A stretch of DNA of 64,000 nt from Mesostigma viride (lineage: Eukaryota; Streptophyta; Mesostigmatophyceae; Mesostigmatales; Mesostigmataceae), in contig RPFO01000296.1 of NCBI GenBank assembly GCA_009746045.1, positions 2,703,677-2,767,676 of the forward strand, in the 5' to 3' direction. The notes under the pieces are model-generated. The model was not told the origin of the DNA. It ran no database searches and saw only the letters and a program-made list of their open reading frames with translations. Shown here piece by piece: positions 1-10,381 of this stretch. The first letter of the stretch is position 1. Each line of letters opens with the position of its first letter. The translations under genes and the position numbers were made by a program.

Positions 1-49
1 TCCTGTCATGAATTGTACGTTCTGTCATGACAATGTTCTGTGCGTGCAG

Positions 50-406
50 CCTGCAAGGACTCGACCAACAATGAGGAGGTGAACCCCGACGAGTTCTGCA
101 ACAGCGATGCCCCCTTCTGCGTGTTTGCGGACGAAAATGACCAATACGGCGCCTACTGCTCCCGTGAGTGGCCCCTATTTGCATGCCAAATGGGAGGCAT
201 TTGAGAGGGGGAATAGAGGCCACGTGCTCCCGTGACTGTCTTTGCATCATCATGGTGTAGTGTGAGTACGTTAATGTTTGGTTACAGTCGACAACTACGA
301 GCCCAAATGCTCTTGCGAGTGCCGCTGTCTCAAGATTTATGTAGGGCAAGTGCATATATGCTGTAGCCTTGCAGGCGTCAAGTACGGGGCCTTCAGCCCC
401 CGTGAG
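50..406 (+). CDS. Tentative 5' exons of the root-cap-like gene
   Basis: Exon 50-163 follows a gtgcgtgcag acceptor and ends at a gtgagtgg donor. It encodes a Cys-containing segment (about 38 aa) ending …YGAYCS. Its phase (one leftover base) matches the exon that starts at 1475. Two further candidate exons follow: about 290-343 (after gttacag, very Cys-rich, CSCECRC) and about 376-402 (after ttgcag, ending …KYGAFSP just before another gtgagtgg donor). The 50-163 and 376-402 exon ends and the intron sequence after them are similar, so they may be duplicated, mutually exclusive exons. The gene continues off the left edge, and I cannot fix the splicing of the two middle exons. I assign them to the downstream gene because strand, phase and Cys-rich secreted character agree. 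Confidence 0.45.
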
Positions 407-474
407 TGGCCACTATCTGTGTGTCACGCTCCTATGAAAAGCTTGCATTTGTCTAACCCCGCGCACTCCACCGC

Positions 475-855
475 CCGGGCCCGCCCCATCTGCCACCACT
501 ACTGCCTGTACCGTGTCACTGTTGCCACGTGCATTAGAGCATATCAAGCAGCCGGTTAGACGGGACCACAGAGACAAATCAATATTCAATTAGTAGTCCA
601 AAAAGTAAGACTCTTGTGAATGCGTCAAGGTGAGCGTATGCGTAGACCGTCTTGCGCGTTCTGCAGGGCAGCAGCGTATGCAAAAGTTGCTGTCATTTTT
701 TTTTTTTCGTCAACTCCAGCCAGCTGTATTGCGTATGCTGGTCCCCTTTCAGCCGTTCTTTCACATCTGCTAGCCATGGTTCCTTGGGCTTTCTGCTGAA
801 TCCAATGGTGACGAATGCTGGATCCACCTGCTTTTCGCCTTCCTTCACCACCATG
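475..855. other. Probable intron sequence, no gene seen
   Basis: No convincing exon, RNA gene or repeat is seen here. It lies between the tentative 5' exons and the MITE that precedes the main root-cap exon, so it is best read as intron. Confidence 0.4.
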
Positions 856-1296
856 TGACGCTATTGACGGGAAACCGGTCTACTATCGTAGACTGGGGCT
901 CAAAAATCAAATTCGATTTTTATTTTGAGTAGCGCAATCGACAGATCTCCGCGAGAGGATCCTGGATCATGCCTTAGATACTGGAAAGTCCGTTTTCAGT
1001 TGAGTGCTAGTGGGCCTACTAGACAGGTGAAAATGGCTGTGTGCTGGCCCCTTCGCATCAAATGGGCCCAAGTCAAGACAGGCCAAGTTGGAGGTGGGGG
1101 GGTCCATTCTCAAGTTTAAGTAGTGCAATCGACAGATCTCGATGAGGACCCTCAGAATCTGAAGTTCACACGCCAAGAATGGTCAATATTTGGACGCAAG
1201 GGGCCGAAACCCGCTACTCCCAACGCCAAAAATTAATTCATTCGCCAAAATGTGCTTTTTTATATACGGTAGACCGGTTTCCCGCCAATAGCGTCA
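856..1296. mobile_element. MITE with about 28-bp terminal inverted repeats
   Basis: The left end TGACGCTATTGACGGGAAAC is matched in inverse orientation at the right end (…GCCAATAGCGTCA at 1296), with a single mismatch in the first 28 bases. The 441-bp body has no long ORF. It contains a short direct repeat (CAATCGACAGATCTC near 937 and 1128). The target duplication is not clear; a 2-bp TG is possible. It lies in the intron before the main root-cap exon. The superfamily cannot be told from the ends alone. Confidence 0.75.
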
Positions 1297-1474
1297 TGTC
1301 TAGTACTGCCCCAAGACTGGCAGATATGCTTTATGGCGAGATGGGTGATGCATGCCTTGCTGGATGTGAAGAAGAAATTACGAGGATAGGAAGATGGGCG
1401 CGACCCAATACATTTCCCTGCCTGACATTACCTCTGCATACACATTTTCTCGCCTGCTTGATTTGCACGCGCAG

Positions 1475-3004
1475 CCTATGCCAACCCAGTGTGCCTGTTT
1501 GATATTGAAGACAGCAAGCCTGCCAATGCCACCTGCCTCACAGACACTGCCCTGCTTGCCACCATCATCGTACATGCGGAGAACTGCACGGTGACGTCGC
1601 TCGACCTGGAGCGTCTGGTAGGAGCCATGAGCTCAGTTCTCAAGCTTCCAAGGTGCTCCCTCGAGCTGACCCTGGCCCCCCCAGGCGACACCCCCCGTCG
1701 GAGGAACCTGCTGCAAACCGACATCGACATCTACCCAATCAACCTGCTCTTCAAGGCCTATGTTGCAAATGTCCCCAATGGAACTGCCCTTTTGGAGGTG
1801 TTCAAGACCGTGGAGCTGGCTGCTCTGCTTGCTTTGTTTGAATCAGACTTCGGTGACATTATTTCCATTTCTGCCAACGACACCGTGGTTGTCCAGCTGG
1901 CTGCGGCCACGTCTGACCCCCACTTTGTCACCCCCAACGGGTTCAAGTTTGACTTCAACGGGCGTGCTGACCAGACCTTTTGCATCGTGACCGCGGAGCG
2001 GCTGCAGATCAATGCTCGCTTCATGGGCGCTGCTGATTCCTCCTCTGCAGCGCAGCTGGCAAGCGATGCTCGCACGTGGATGGACCAGGTGGCCATCCTA
2101 TCTGGCAACGACAAGGTGCTTGTGGAGGCGGCGTCTGCCCCTGGAGCGTCCTACTCGACCTCGTTCGGCACCGTGCGTGTGAATGGGGTGAGTCTTGTGT
2201 ATGATGATTCTAAGAGAATTCTCATTTTTCTTAGGCCTGCAGCTGGTAAGGATTGCCCATGCCCTCGCTGGTAAGGGTTGCCCATGCCCTTGCTGGTAAC
2301 GATTGCCGAGCTTTGCATGGATATCCGTTGGTGTAAGAATTTTTAGTTCAGAGTTCATTCTGATCACAACTGACCAGTTTCCAACCCACTGCCATTGATT
2401 GTGCCTGCAATCTGCCGAGGCTACACAGGAAACCGATCACGAGCGCAAACTAATCTTTTCTAGTACGCTAAGTTGCCTCGTGCAGTACGCTGCGGCACCA
2501 CTCCGTGCGGTTGATCCATGCATCATCAAGATTCCTTCATCAGATCACTGGTGCCCAGTATAATGCTTGTCCCTGTTTTTGTATCGTGTACGTTGTCTGT
2601 TGGCCGGATTCTTCTGCTCTTGCTTCTGGTTATGTACCCTGGAATCTGTCTTGGTAATAACTCTCAGGAAGTCGTGCCGGGGCGCCTCGCCTTAAAGAAA
2701 TCAGCGTCTGGCCTGACAGTGACCCGCAAGAAGTCGCGTGTGGTCGTGACAATTCCGGGGCCGGGTGGCGGTAGTGGAGGTGGAGGTTGTGCGCGCGGCC
2801 TACTGGGAGCCCGGCACGGGCCCAGGCCGCAACTTCGTCAACCTGCAAGTCAAACAGTTCACCGGCATGCGTGACGTGCATGGCGTGCTGGGCCAGTCAT
2901 TTGCGGCGGGCTTTGGCAATCGTGTTGAGGGTGGCATTGACGAGTACGTCACCAGTGGTATCTTCAACCCTGACTGCCGCTTCAACCACTTTAAGGCAGC
3001 CTAA
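1475..3004 (+). CDS. Root-cap family (PF06830-like) secreted protein, 3' exons
   Basis: Exon 1475-2187 (acceptor cgcgcag, donor gggGTGAGT) joins in phase to exon 2668-3004 (acceptor ctctcag), with the stop at 3002-3004. An RRNLLQ stretch precedes the domain. The domain opens SDPHFVTPNGFKFDFNGRAD, followed by FCIVTAERLQINARFMG; plant root-cap proteins have a DPRF…FYFHGKKD…FCLVSD…HINAHFIG pattern there. The second exon ends with HGVLGQSF, GGIDEYVTSGIF and DC..NHF, the family's C-terminal signature. Function is poorly known; the family is secreted and cell-wall associated in land plants. One surplus G in the GGGG run at 2757-2760 breaks the frame inside exon 2, so this is either a recent pseudogene or a sequence error. 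The chromovirus is inserted just after the stop. Confidence 0.8.
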
Positions 3005-3160
3005 GCGTCAGCACAGTCATGGTGCAAAGGCCGGATGGCTTGCGTAGCGTTTCCTTTTCAACTGTCTGTTTGTTTGTCAGTTAGTATCTTTGTTGTTCTT
3101 TTAGGAGGGCTTGCAATGTGTATTTGCGCCTGTGTGGATCTCTAGCTTTGACAAGTTGCT

Positions 3161-3829
3161 TGTTACGGCCCAGACCTTTGTATGGGCGTAACAATGCCTT
3201 CAATAAAGAAGTCGAAAGTCATTTGTTATTCGTTTGGGACTTTCGATAGCTCGCTTTCATAGTCCGCCGGACTATATGACTCAATTCGGGACTTATTTGG
3301 GAATTTGTCCTAAGTTCGGGACTTTGTGTGTTTATTTGGTACTTTGTGTGTTCCGGACCAGTTATTTTGGGCCTAGCCAGAAGTACGAGATCTTCTAGGG
3401 GCCGGGCCGGCCCTAGACGTCATACAGAACCTATTGGGGCTTGACGGCAGTATCTGGAAGATCGGCGCGCATGTCGGCGCGCCTGCACACCAACTTGCCA
3501 GCTTGGTAGCGCAGCTAGGTGAAATTGGTCTGTGGACGATGGACTCTCTCTCTCTTTGGTTTGATGATTAATGAAACGAGTGTTGACGACTCTCTCAGAC
3601 CAAGGGGCACTAATCCGGATGTCATTTGCCTCATGACATGCCGTGTTATATAGCTAGATTAATTAATCATGCTATAAGGCCTAGCTGAGGATAATCCGCT
3701 GCTCAGTTAGTCAATTTACTGCGATCTTTGCTTGCTATCGCGGTACGCGGATGCGCGGCTATGCCGGCTTATTAAACTGCACCTTATTCTAGATTAGATC
3801 TTTCGCACCGTCCGGCACAGGACGTAACA
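3161..3829 (+). repeat. 5' LTR of the chromovirus
   Basis: 669 bp, TGTTACG…CGTAACA. Aligned by eye with the 3' LTR it shows 3 substitutions and indels of 3, 4 and 3 bases. A TATA-like ttatatag lies at 3646-3653, and an AATAAA at 3202-3207 is shared by both copies. Confidence 0.95.
3646..3653 (+). promoter_or_regulatory. Possible TATA element of the LTR promoter
   Basis: TTATATAG in the second half of the LTR, repeated in the 3' LTR. It is the only TATA-like string I see upstream of the LTR end. Assignment is by position only. Confidence 0.35.
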
Positions 3830-3830
3830 C

Positions 3831-3843
3831 TGGTATCGGAGGT
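3831..3843 (+). promoter_or_regulatory. Primer-binding site, initiator-Met tRNA type
   Basis: TGGTATCGGAGG begins one base after the LTR end. The common plant LTR-retrotransposon site for initiator-Met tRNA is TGGTATC followed by AGAGC, so this is a near match. Confidence 0.8.
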
Positions 3844-4548
3844 AGTTCTACATAGAGTTTTTCCAAAGGTGCTCGCGAAGAGCCCTTGTGTTTAAGCCGC
3901 TAGGTGCATTCTTAATAGCGCAGGGCCTGCGCTGGACCGGCCCAATATTTAGTGAGATACAAAGCCGAGTTCGACCCGCCAGCCTGGGCAGCTGGCTGTG
4001 GTGAAAGGCGGCATCGTCTAGCTGAAAGGGCGGTCAAGTGTAGGGCTTAGAAGCATCACCTGTCGACTGGGCACCGACGGGGAGCTCGGCTCTGCACCAC
4101 TACAAGGAATCGGCGCCACAAGCTAGGGAGGAAAGTCGGCTGCGCAACGCCAAGGTACGTTTTGTCAAGCAGTATGTGGTAGTAGCTTGCAGCCAACCGC
4201 TTTGCTCCGACTCTCTTACCTGCAACGCGTAGGATGTGCGCCCATCCTTGTTGTTTTGTTTGTGAATTTGTCGTTTCTGTGACGTATTGTGACTAGCGTC
4301 CTGGCTGCGAAAGCTGTGGGCGCTGGTAGGGTGGTTTCCGTGGCTGATTCGTCCTTGCGAAAAGGCGGGCAGTTATCACGGAGGCTACCCTCTTGTATGG
4401 AATTAGGGGCGCGAAGCTCCTGATTTCTGTGATAGTGATTAGATTAGAGCCAGTTGGCATCCCACCCCTGTGACAGGTCACGCACTAGAGGTAAAAAGGT
4501 TCCTTTCTCTTTTCTATCTCTGTCTGCTGGCAATAGACAACGTGTGTG
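3844..4548. other. Chromovirus 5' untranslated leader
   Basis: About 700 bp between the primer-binding site and the first ORF. It is noncoding on the sense strand. I see no LTR-like or satellite structure in it. It is expected to hold packaging signals and possibly an intron. Confidence 0.5.
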
Positions 4549-4974
4549 ATGGCTAATAGTAATAATAGAAATAATATTAGATATAATAATGGAGCACTTG
4601 GGGGTTGGGATAGTGATGTATCTAGGCAACTTTACTATGCTGTGGCACATGATGGAGGCACAGGGAAAGTAGGTATTTTCTATAGCTGGGTAGACTGCAA
4701 GAACTATATAGTGGATAGGCATAAGGCTATCTTTAAGGGATTCAAGACAGCATGGGAAGCAGATAGGTTTATCCAGGAATACATGACACGTCCAGTAGGC
4801 TTGCACGTAGAGGCACCACCTCAGGAGATTAGGACTCGCCCAATGCCTAGGGGCCGTAGTTGTGCACCCAATAGTGCAACAGTAGAGAGCAGGACGGGGG
4901 ACACACAGGCTGTCACCGTCACGTTCAGCCAACTCATTGTCAGCACCCCACCTAGGCAGCCACCTAGTTTCTAG
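4549..4974 (+). CDS. Small ORF with RNase H1 N-terminal (viroplasmin/RHBD) domain
   Basis: About 141 aa; the first ATG in frame is at 4549. Residues about 28-76 (YYAVAHDGG…GIFYSW.DCKNYI…KAIFKGFKTAWEADRFI) match the RNase H1 N-terminal hybrid-binding fold, also called the caulimovirus viroplasmin domain (PF01693), whose pattern is YYAV..GR..GIY.sW.eC...V.gf..a.fKkF.t..eA..f. In RNase H1 this fold binds RNA-DNA hybrids. The N-terminus is Asn/Arg-rich, and the tail is basic and then Pro-rich. Its codons are more AT-rich than those of gag. It sits between the primer-binding site and gag on the same strand, so it is probably element-encoded. A host-derived gene captured by the element is an alternative. 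Confidence 0.75.
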   Translation: MANSNNRNNIRYNNGALGGWDSDVSRQLYYAVAHDGGTGKVGIFYSWVDCKNYIVDRHKAIFKGFKTAWEADRFIQEYMTRPVGLHVEAPPQEIRTRPMPRGRSCAPNSATVESRTGDTQAVTVTFSQLIVSTPPRQPPSF

Positions 4975-5133
4975 AGGAGTAGAGTACTAATTATAGCTTA
5001 CTATATAATAGCTACATTAGCAGAATAACGTAGGGCAGTCGCTTGGTTGATTGCTTGTGGGCATGTGCATGGCATTTTCCTCCTTCTTCCTCTCTCCTTC
5101 CTTCCTTCTCTTGTGGATGTGGTACTGGTAAAC

Positions 5134-6721
5134 ATGCCGCGGGGTAAAAAGAAGGTACGCGGCACGACTAGGAGTCATTCCGAGGAGGGAGGTGCAGACT
5201 TGGATAGGCAGGGCAGCCCAGAGTACCAAGTACAGGAGGTATCACAACAGGGCTCGTCCTACCAGCAAGGCAGTCCTGTAGGTCACCCAGGTGAGCTGGC
5301 TAGTACCTCTCTTGAGCCGCGAAGGCCACGAGGAGCGGATAGGATGGATAATAGGGAGGAATACCAGCCGCAGCGAATGCAGGCTGAGTATAACCAGCTG
5401 ATGGAACGGGCAGGTGATGAGACCCGGCCCAGATCGAATCCCACGAGTGCAGCCCAGCACCAGTCAGTGCAGCCGCAGCAACGCCCGCCCGGGCAGCCGC
5501 AGCAGCACCCAGTGCAGTCCCCACAGCAGCATTCGGAACAGCAACAGCCGTTACCGCAGCAGTGGCAGCAGCAGCCAGTACAGCAGCAGCAGCCACCGCC
5601 GCCGCAGCAGCAACAGTGTCAGCAGCCGCAGCAGCTTCCGCCGTTGCAGCAGCAGCAGCAGCCGCTAAGCCAGCCGACCGGTTCGCAGATATTTGGTCCG
5701 CTTAGTCAGAACGCGACCTATTATCACGCGCAACGTGCCCAACGATTACAACATCCCTGGGCGAGCGGTCGACGGGTTTCTTTTGGCAGTGACCTGCAGT
5801 CCAATGCGACATCGCTGTGGACCCAGGACGAGGCTAGGGTTCCACCGCCGGTATACGATGAGGCTAGGCCCGCGCCGTCCCATCCGGCGCGCAATGTCCC
5901 AGCAGCCGAACCTGCGCGGCCGAGCGTGTCGCATGGCAATAACCTCAACTTGAGTCGCATGGCACCCAGTGATCCTGGCTACGCGCATCCCTCGTCTGTC
6001 TGGCTACAACGCAGCGCGACTAGGTCAGCGCCTGCATCGGCAGATGACTCGTTGTCGATCTTTAACGTTCCGCCATATCGCGCAGTGGGCGGACCTCGGG
6101 CCGACGCGTTTAAGGCGCCGCCCATGCCTGACTTTAAACCAGTGCCCAAGCTGCGCGCGACTATGAACCCTCGCGAGATCGACGAATGGACGCGTATGTG
6201 GGTACAGATCTACTGGGCGTGGTGCAACCACAATGGGTGGGAGCTAGCTACCGAGGTTCTTATCTCCTACGTCGTCACCAACTGCATGGATCCCTCAGTG
6301 GTCGGCATACTCAACTGTGAGAGTGTCGCGTCGCGCTTGTACCCTCGCACAGTAGAGGAGCTACTAGAGCGCATTGAGCGCAAGCAGTGGTGCCCCCTGA
6401 CTGGAAGCTCCACGAGCGTCTGGCTTTTGCCAAGCTACGCCAAGGCACCACACCGTTCCGCGAGTTTCTGACAGAGTTTGAAGCATTCTCGGCTCGCCTT
6501 GAGGACTTGACCTGGACCGAATATAGGTCGCGGTTCATTGAGGCGCTGAGTCCGGAGCTCCTAGATGAGGTGCTAAAGCGCTTTGCTGAGATACCGTGGG
6601 AGCAGTGGGATGTGATCGAGATCCAGCAGTACCTTCTAAAGGTGTCAGATGTGCTCGCACGCCGCCGCGCAGCGGTCACCTATCGGCATGCTGGTGCTGC
6701 ACCGCGTCGCGTCCACTTCAC
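5134..6721 (+). CDS. gag: Chromovirus gag, N-terminal and capsid part (frameshifted)
   Basis: The likely start is the ATG at 5134 (MPRGKKK…); an in-frame upstream stretch from 5047 lacks support. It has a basic N-terminus, then a long Gln/Pro-rich low-complexity region (about 5430-5680), then a retrotransposon capsid region: FKAPPMPDFKPVPKLR, DEWTRMW and, after the frame break, RLAFAKLRQG…FLTEFEAFSARL…FIEALSPELL. One base is missing in the CCCCC context near 6385-6395, moving the reading frame from the 5134 frame to the frame open from 6387. The CACTA element then interrupts it at 6722/6723, after codons for HFT. It forms the virus-like particle shell of the retroelement. Confidence 0.85.
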
Positions 6722-6739
6722 TACACTAGGAAGAGGGGG

Positions 6740-7040
6740 TTGAGAAATTTCTCACTTTTTTCTCAGTTTTTCTCAATTTGGGCGTTTTTCTGAGAATTTT
6801 CTCGGCAAATTGAGAAGAACTGAGAAAAATCTCAGTTTTTCTCAGGACGATTGAGAAGAACTGAGAAAATTCTCAGATTGGTCTCAGTTTTTGAGAAAAT
6901 TTTCACGAAACCTGAGAAATGGCCTGAGAAGTGCTGAGAAGAATTGAGAATCATTCTCAATTTTCTCAAACAAGTCCAACGCCGCAACTGAGAAAACCAC
7001 AAGAACTGAGAAAGCAGAAAAAACCACAAGGACTGAGAAC
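6740..7040. repeat. Left subterminal CTGAGAA motif array
   Basis: Many copies of ctgagaa and its complement, often as the short palindrome CTGAGAAAATTCTCAG. It is mirrored at the right end (10105-10375), where ttctcag dominates. This is consistent with transposase-binding subterminal repeats of CACTA elements. Confidence 0.8.
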
Positions 7041-7151
7041 GAGGAGATTCACACACTTGATACAAACGCATCACATTGCAAGCGGTGAGCATGGTAGAGA
7101 TGGAATGTGAAAAATATAGGGTTATCATACAATATAGCCAATGTACCATCC

Positions 7152-7437
7152 AAGCCACGAGCCACGAGGTAGCCATGGCTGACAGCGGAGCTCATAACTT
7201 TCACGTTCGGGCACCCAATTCGGCTGTGAATATCACAATCACTTCGTCTTTTTAAGACGCACACGCTGATATACTTTTTCCGAAGCTATTGCGCAATATA
7301 TGACGAGCAAACGCTCCTCGACGCAACGCAGCCTGGCGGCTGCGCTAAGCCCTGACAGTACGTCTGCAGCTCCGGCTGCAGCCTCGCCCTCAGGTCCGGA
7401 AAGAAGTGGCGACACTAGTCGCGCACTGGTGGTCGCA
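7152..7437 (+). repeat. LINE 5'-end fragment carried by the CACTA element
   Basis: Closely similar to 24660-24945, the 5' UTR and start of the L1-like ORF1, including the gagccac repeats, the ATGA.CGAGCAAACGC start region and the codons for QRSLAAAL. The similarity stops abruptly after GCACTGGTGGTCGC. It keeps the 5' end and lacks the 3' end, the opposite of normal LINE truncation, so it was probably picked up by the CACTA element. Confidence 0.8.
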
Positions 7438-7740
7438 GTTAGATTGCGGTGGGATATATTGCTTGAGAACACTGAAGGCTGTGAGCAATGAATTGCTTGG
7501 TTCATTAGAAAATAGGTTTACCCTTTATCAACGTTCCTCTCACTGGCTGCGCCGCCAGTGACCGTTGGGTGCAGACCGTTGGCCCGAGGCCGCACGATGA
7601 CAGGTAGCTGTTGCATGGAGACTAACTGTCGCCCAGATCCCTCATTAGATGCCCAGCACGTTGAACGCGATGTGTCGGCACAGCGACCCCCCTGCATTCA
7701 AACAAAGGCACACCGATAACCAAGAAAAGCGTATGCAAAT

Positions 7741-9180
7741 GTGTAGCCTTGTTCCTTGAAATTATGGCTGGCTTACGCAAAGAGCGACTGTAAGATGACC
7801 TGTACAGTGGGGCCGGAAACAGCTTGCTTGATCAGGGCGTGTTTTTCGAGCTTCACTGGCCGGGAGTGTCTAGTGGTGAGAACCATTGCTGCGATCGCTT
7901 TCCTACCATTTACGAGGAAATACCCGCAAATGAAAAACCACTGAAACGGTCTAGCTAGTCAGTCATTACATTAGCCATATGCCATGCATGTTTCCAAACG
8001 TCCAAGAACGCACACGGTGCAAATGCAAAAATCCGGAGGACACGACTTCATTGCTTCATTGTCGTCAGAAAGCAACCAACGTGAAAACGCTAGCTGCCCA
8101 AATCTGAGATTCCGCGGAGCACGTACAGAAAGTAAGAAAGCCTAGAAGCTACCAGCAAGGAATCGAACATAGGACTTCATTGCTTCATATTTGTATGCAC
8201 AAGAATAAATAAGTGACATGCATTAAGGGCCCGCCAGCATAAAGGGCCTGCAGTCTGATGCGGGCCCAACGGCAGCACCGCCATAGCAGATAAGGGCCCC
8301 CAGTCTGATGCGGGCCCCACAGCACCACCGCCATAGCAGAGCTCAAAGGGGTCGTGGTGCGCATGAAACGTATGTATTTGTCGGTAGGTGCCGTTGGGGT
8401 CAAATTGGGTGCCGCCAAAATCGGGCCGACGCGTCAATAGACTGAGGCCGTCGATGAGTGCCATCATGCGGCTTGGGTCATTTCTGTTGGAGAACTTCAG
8501 GTAAGTTAACTTAATGCAAACCACTGGTCGCCCGCGTCGGGAACCGGCCCAACGGCTCTTCCGCAACAGAAAATTACGTACTGCAGAAGTCGTCGGATCG
8601 TTACATTTCGACGGTCAAAAATTCAAGATGAGGCTTGCGTTCAATTTGCCGCAGTTTGCCGCCCAGAGAAAGTAGTCGTTGGACTCATTCCCCACGAGAA
8701 ACACAATCAAGCAAGCTGTTTCCGGCCCCACCGACTACAGTAGGTCATCTCGTCGCTCTACACGTCAGCCAGCCATAATTTCAATGCACAAGGCTACACA
8801 TTTCCATCTCCATTCATATTCATAATCCTGCACGACTCGAAAACGCGGACAAGATAACGGCAGGCTCGAGCTACCATGGTCCGGATTCTCCCGATTTCTG
8901 GCCTGCGCTGGTTGTCTCCTTGATATTGGCGACTCCCTCCGGTAAGAGGTTTTCGCAGTTTGGCTGCATGTTTCGAAACGTTAATTAAGTGAGATGCCTT
9001 CGGATCTGGAGACTCACACAGCCCCGAAATCATGCCAAAGGTCCTATGTTCGATCCCTTGCTGGTAGCTTCTGAGCTTTCTTATTTTCTGTGTTCCGCGG
9101 AATCTCATGGTTTGGGCCGCTATCGTTTTCACGTTTATTGCTTTCTGATCCGACGACAATGTCGTGGCTTGCTCGTGTGA
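7741..9180. repeat. Diverged inverted segments inside the CACTA element
   Basis: 7741-7835 is inversely similar to about 8708-8805 (both hold the string complementary to CAAGCAAGCTGTTTCCGGCC). 8040-8170 is inversely similar to about 9047-9180 (AGCTACCAGCAAGGAATCGA and its complement). The order of the inverse copies is not that of a simple hairpin, so at least one rearrangement followed. Confidence 0.65.
8290..8497 (-). other. Possible captured host exon in the CACTA element
   Basis: On the minus strand, a ttctccaacag acceptor-like site is followed by an open, protein-like segment (NDPSRMMALIDGLSLLTRRP… FGGTQFDPNGTYRQIH…). It lacks a start codon and a recognisable family. CACTA elements are known to carry host exons. 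The neighbouring duplicated gggcccc…caccgccatagcaga strings suggest local duplication. Weak evidence; I cannot name a donor gene. Confidence 0.3.
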
Positions 9181-9767
9181 CATCTGGGGCATGGTGTGAT
9201 TCATGGGTATGGGTTGCTCTGCCATAAGAGTGAGTGTTGGGTCTAGGTCATAAATCGTGTTCTACACATTCGCTGCATGAAATCATGCCTAAGGTCCTAT
9301 GTTCGATCCCTTGCTGGTAGCTTCTGAGCTTTCTTATTTTCTGTGTTCGGCGGAATCTCAGATTTGGGCCGCTATCGTTTTCACGTTTATTGCTTTCTGA
9401 TCCGACGACAATGTCGTGGCTTGCTCGTGTGACATCTGGTGCATGGTGTGATTCATGTGTATGGGCTGCTTTGCCATAAGAGTGACTGTTGGGTCATAAA
9501 TCGTGTTCTACACATTTGCTGCATGAAATCATGCCTAAGGTCCTATGTTCGATCCCTTGCTGGTAGCTTCTGAGCCTTCTTATTTTCTGTGTTCGGCGGA
9601 ATCTCAGATTTGGGCCGCTATCATTTTCACGTTTGTTGCTTTATGATCCGACGACAATGTCGTGGCTTGCTCGTGTGACATCTGGTGCATGGTGTGATTC
9701 ATGTGTATGGGCTGCTTTGCCATAAAAGTGAGTATTGGGTCATGAATCGTGTTCTACACGTGCTGAT
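9026..9767. repeat. Three tandem copies of a roughly 250-bp unit
   Basis: Units begin gaaatcatgcc at 9026, 9279 and 9525 and are about 253 and 246 bp long with few differences. Each contains GTTCGATCCC, like a pol III B box. No ORF is conserved. It lies in the CACTA interior. Confidence 0.85.
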
Positions 9768-10104
9768 TTTCCATTCCTGTGTTCTGCTTTTGTTTTGCAT
9801 TCTTTTCAGTTTGTGGCGCATACAAACGGCACCGACATCTTCAATTCGGGGCATCAAGCTATGCAAGCGGCCTTGTGAAAGACAGCCATGGCAACATAGT
9901 TGTAGTCATCTTCTTTGAAAAAATTGCAGCAAGCTAGAGAATTAGACGAGTTTATGGCAGGGCCATGTCAAGAAATCAATGCACAAAAGGACGGCTTTCA
10001 TACGTAAATAAATTATTTTTTAATTAAAAAAAACTGTTTCCTTGATTGCCTTGCTGAAATTATGTTGGCAGTGCTTGCCGCTCTCATAATCTGTTTTTCA
10101 CTCT

Positions 10105-10375
10105 CTTGTGGTTTTTCAGTTTTCTCAGTTCTTGTGATTTCTCACTTTTCTCAGTCCGAGTGAAGTCTCACTTTTCTCAGATTTTCAAATTCTCAATTTC
10201 TTCTCAGCTCTTCTCAATTTTTCTCACCCCCTTTTCTCAGGTTATTCTCAGTTTTTCTCAGGAACTTCTCAGCTCTTCTCAGCTCTTCTCAGTTACTTCT
10301 CAGTTTTTCTCGGCTCTTCTCAGGTTTTTCTCAATTTTTCTCAGGGTTTCTCAGTTTTCTCAATCCTGACTTCCT
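10105..10375. repeat. Right subterminal TTCTCAG motif array
   Basis: A dense run of ttctcag/ttctcaa strings mirroring the left arm of the CACTA element. Confidence 0.8.
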
Positions 10376-10381
10376 AGTGTA

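Larger units (their letters stand above)
6724..10379. mobile_element. Non-autonomous CACTA (En/Spm-type) transposon in gag
   Basis: The ends are CACTAGGAAG…CTTCCTAGTG, flanked by TA at 6722-6723 and 10380-10381. Removing the element plus one TA restores the gag frame exactly. Both arms carry dense subterminal CTGAGAA/TTCTCAG motifs (6740-7040 and about 10105-10375), as expected for CACTA transposase-binding regions. Length is 3656 bp. There is no transposase; the interior holds a LINE 5' fragment, a triple tandem repeat, inverted segments and a possible captured exon. The strand of transcription is unknown. Confidence 0.9.

Noticed and set aside
5414-5668. Ser/Arg-rich ORF overlapping gag
   Set aside because: Frame shadow of the CAG-rich Gln repeat in gag.
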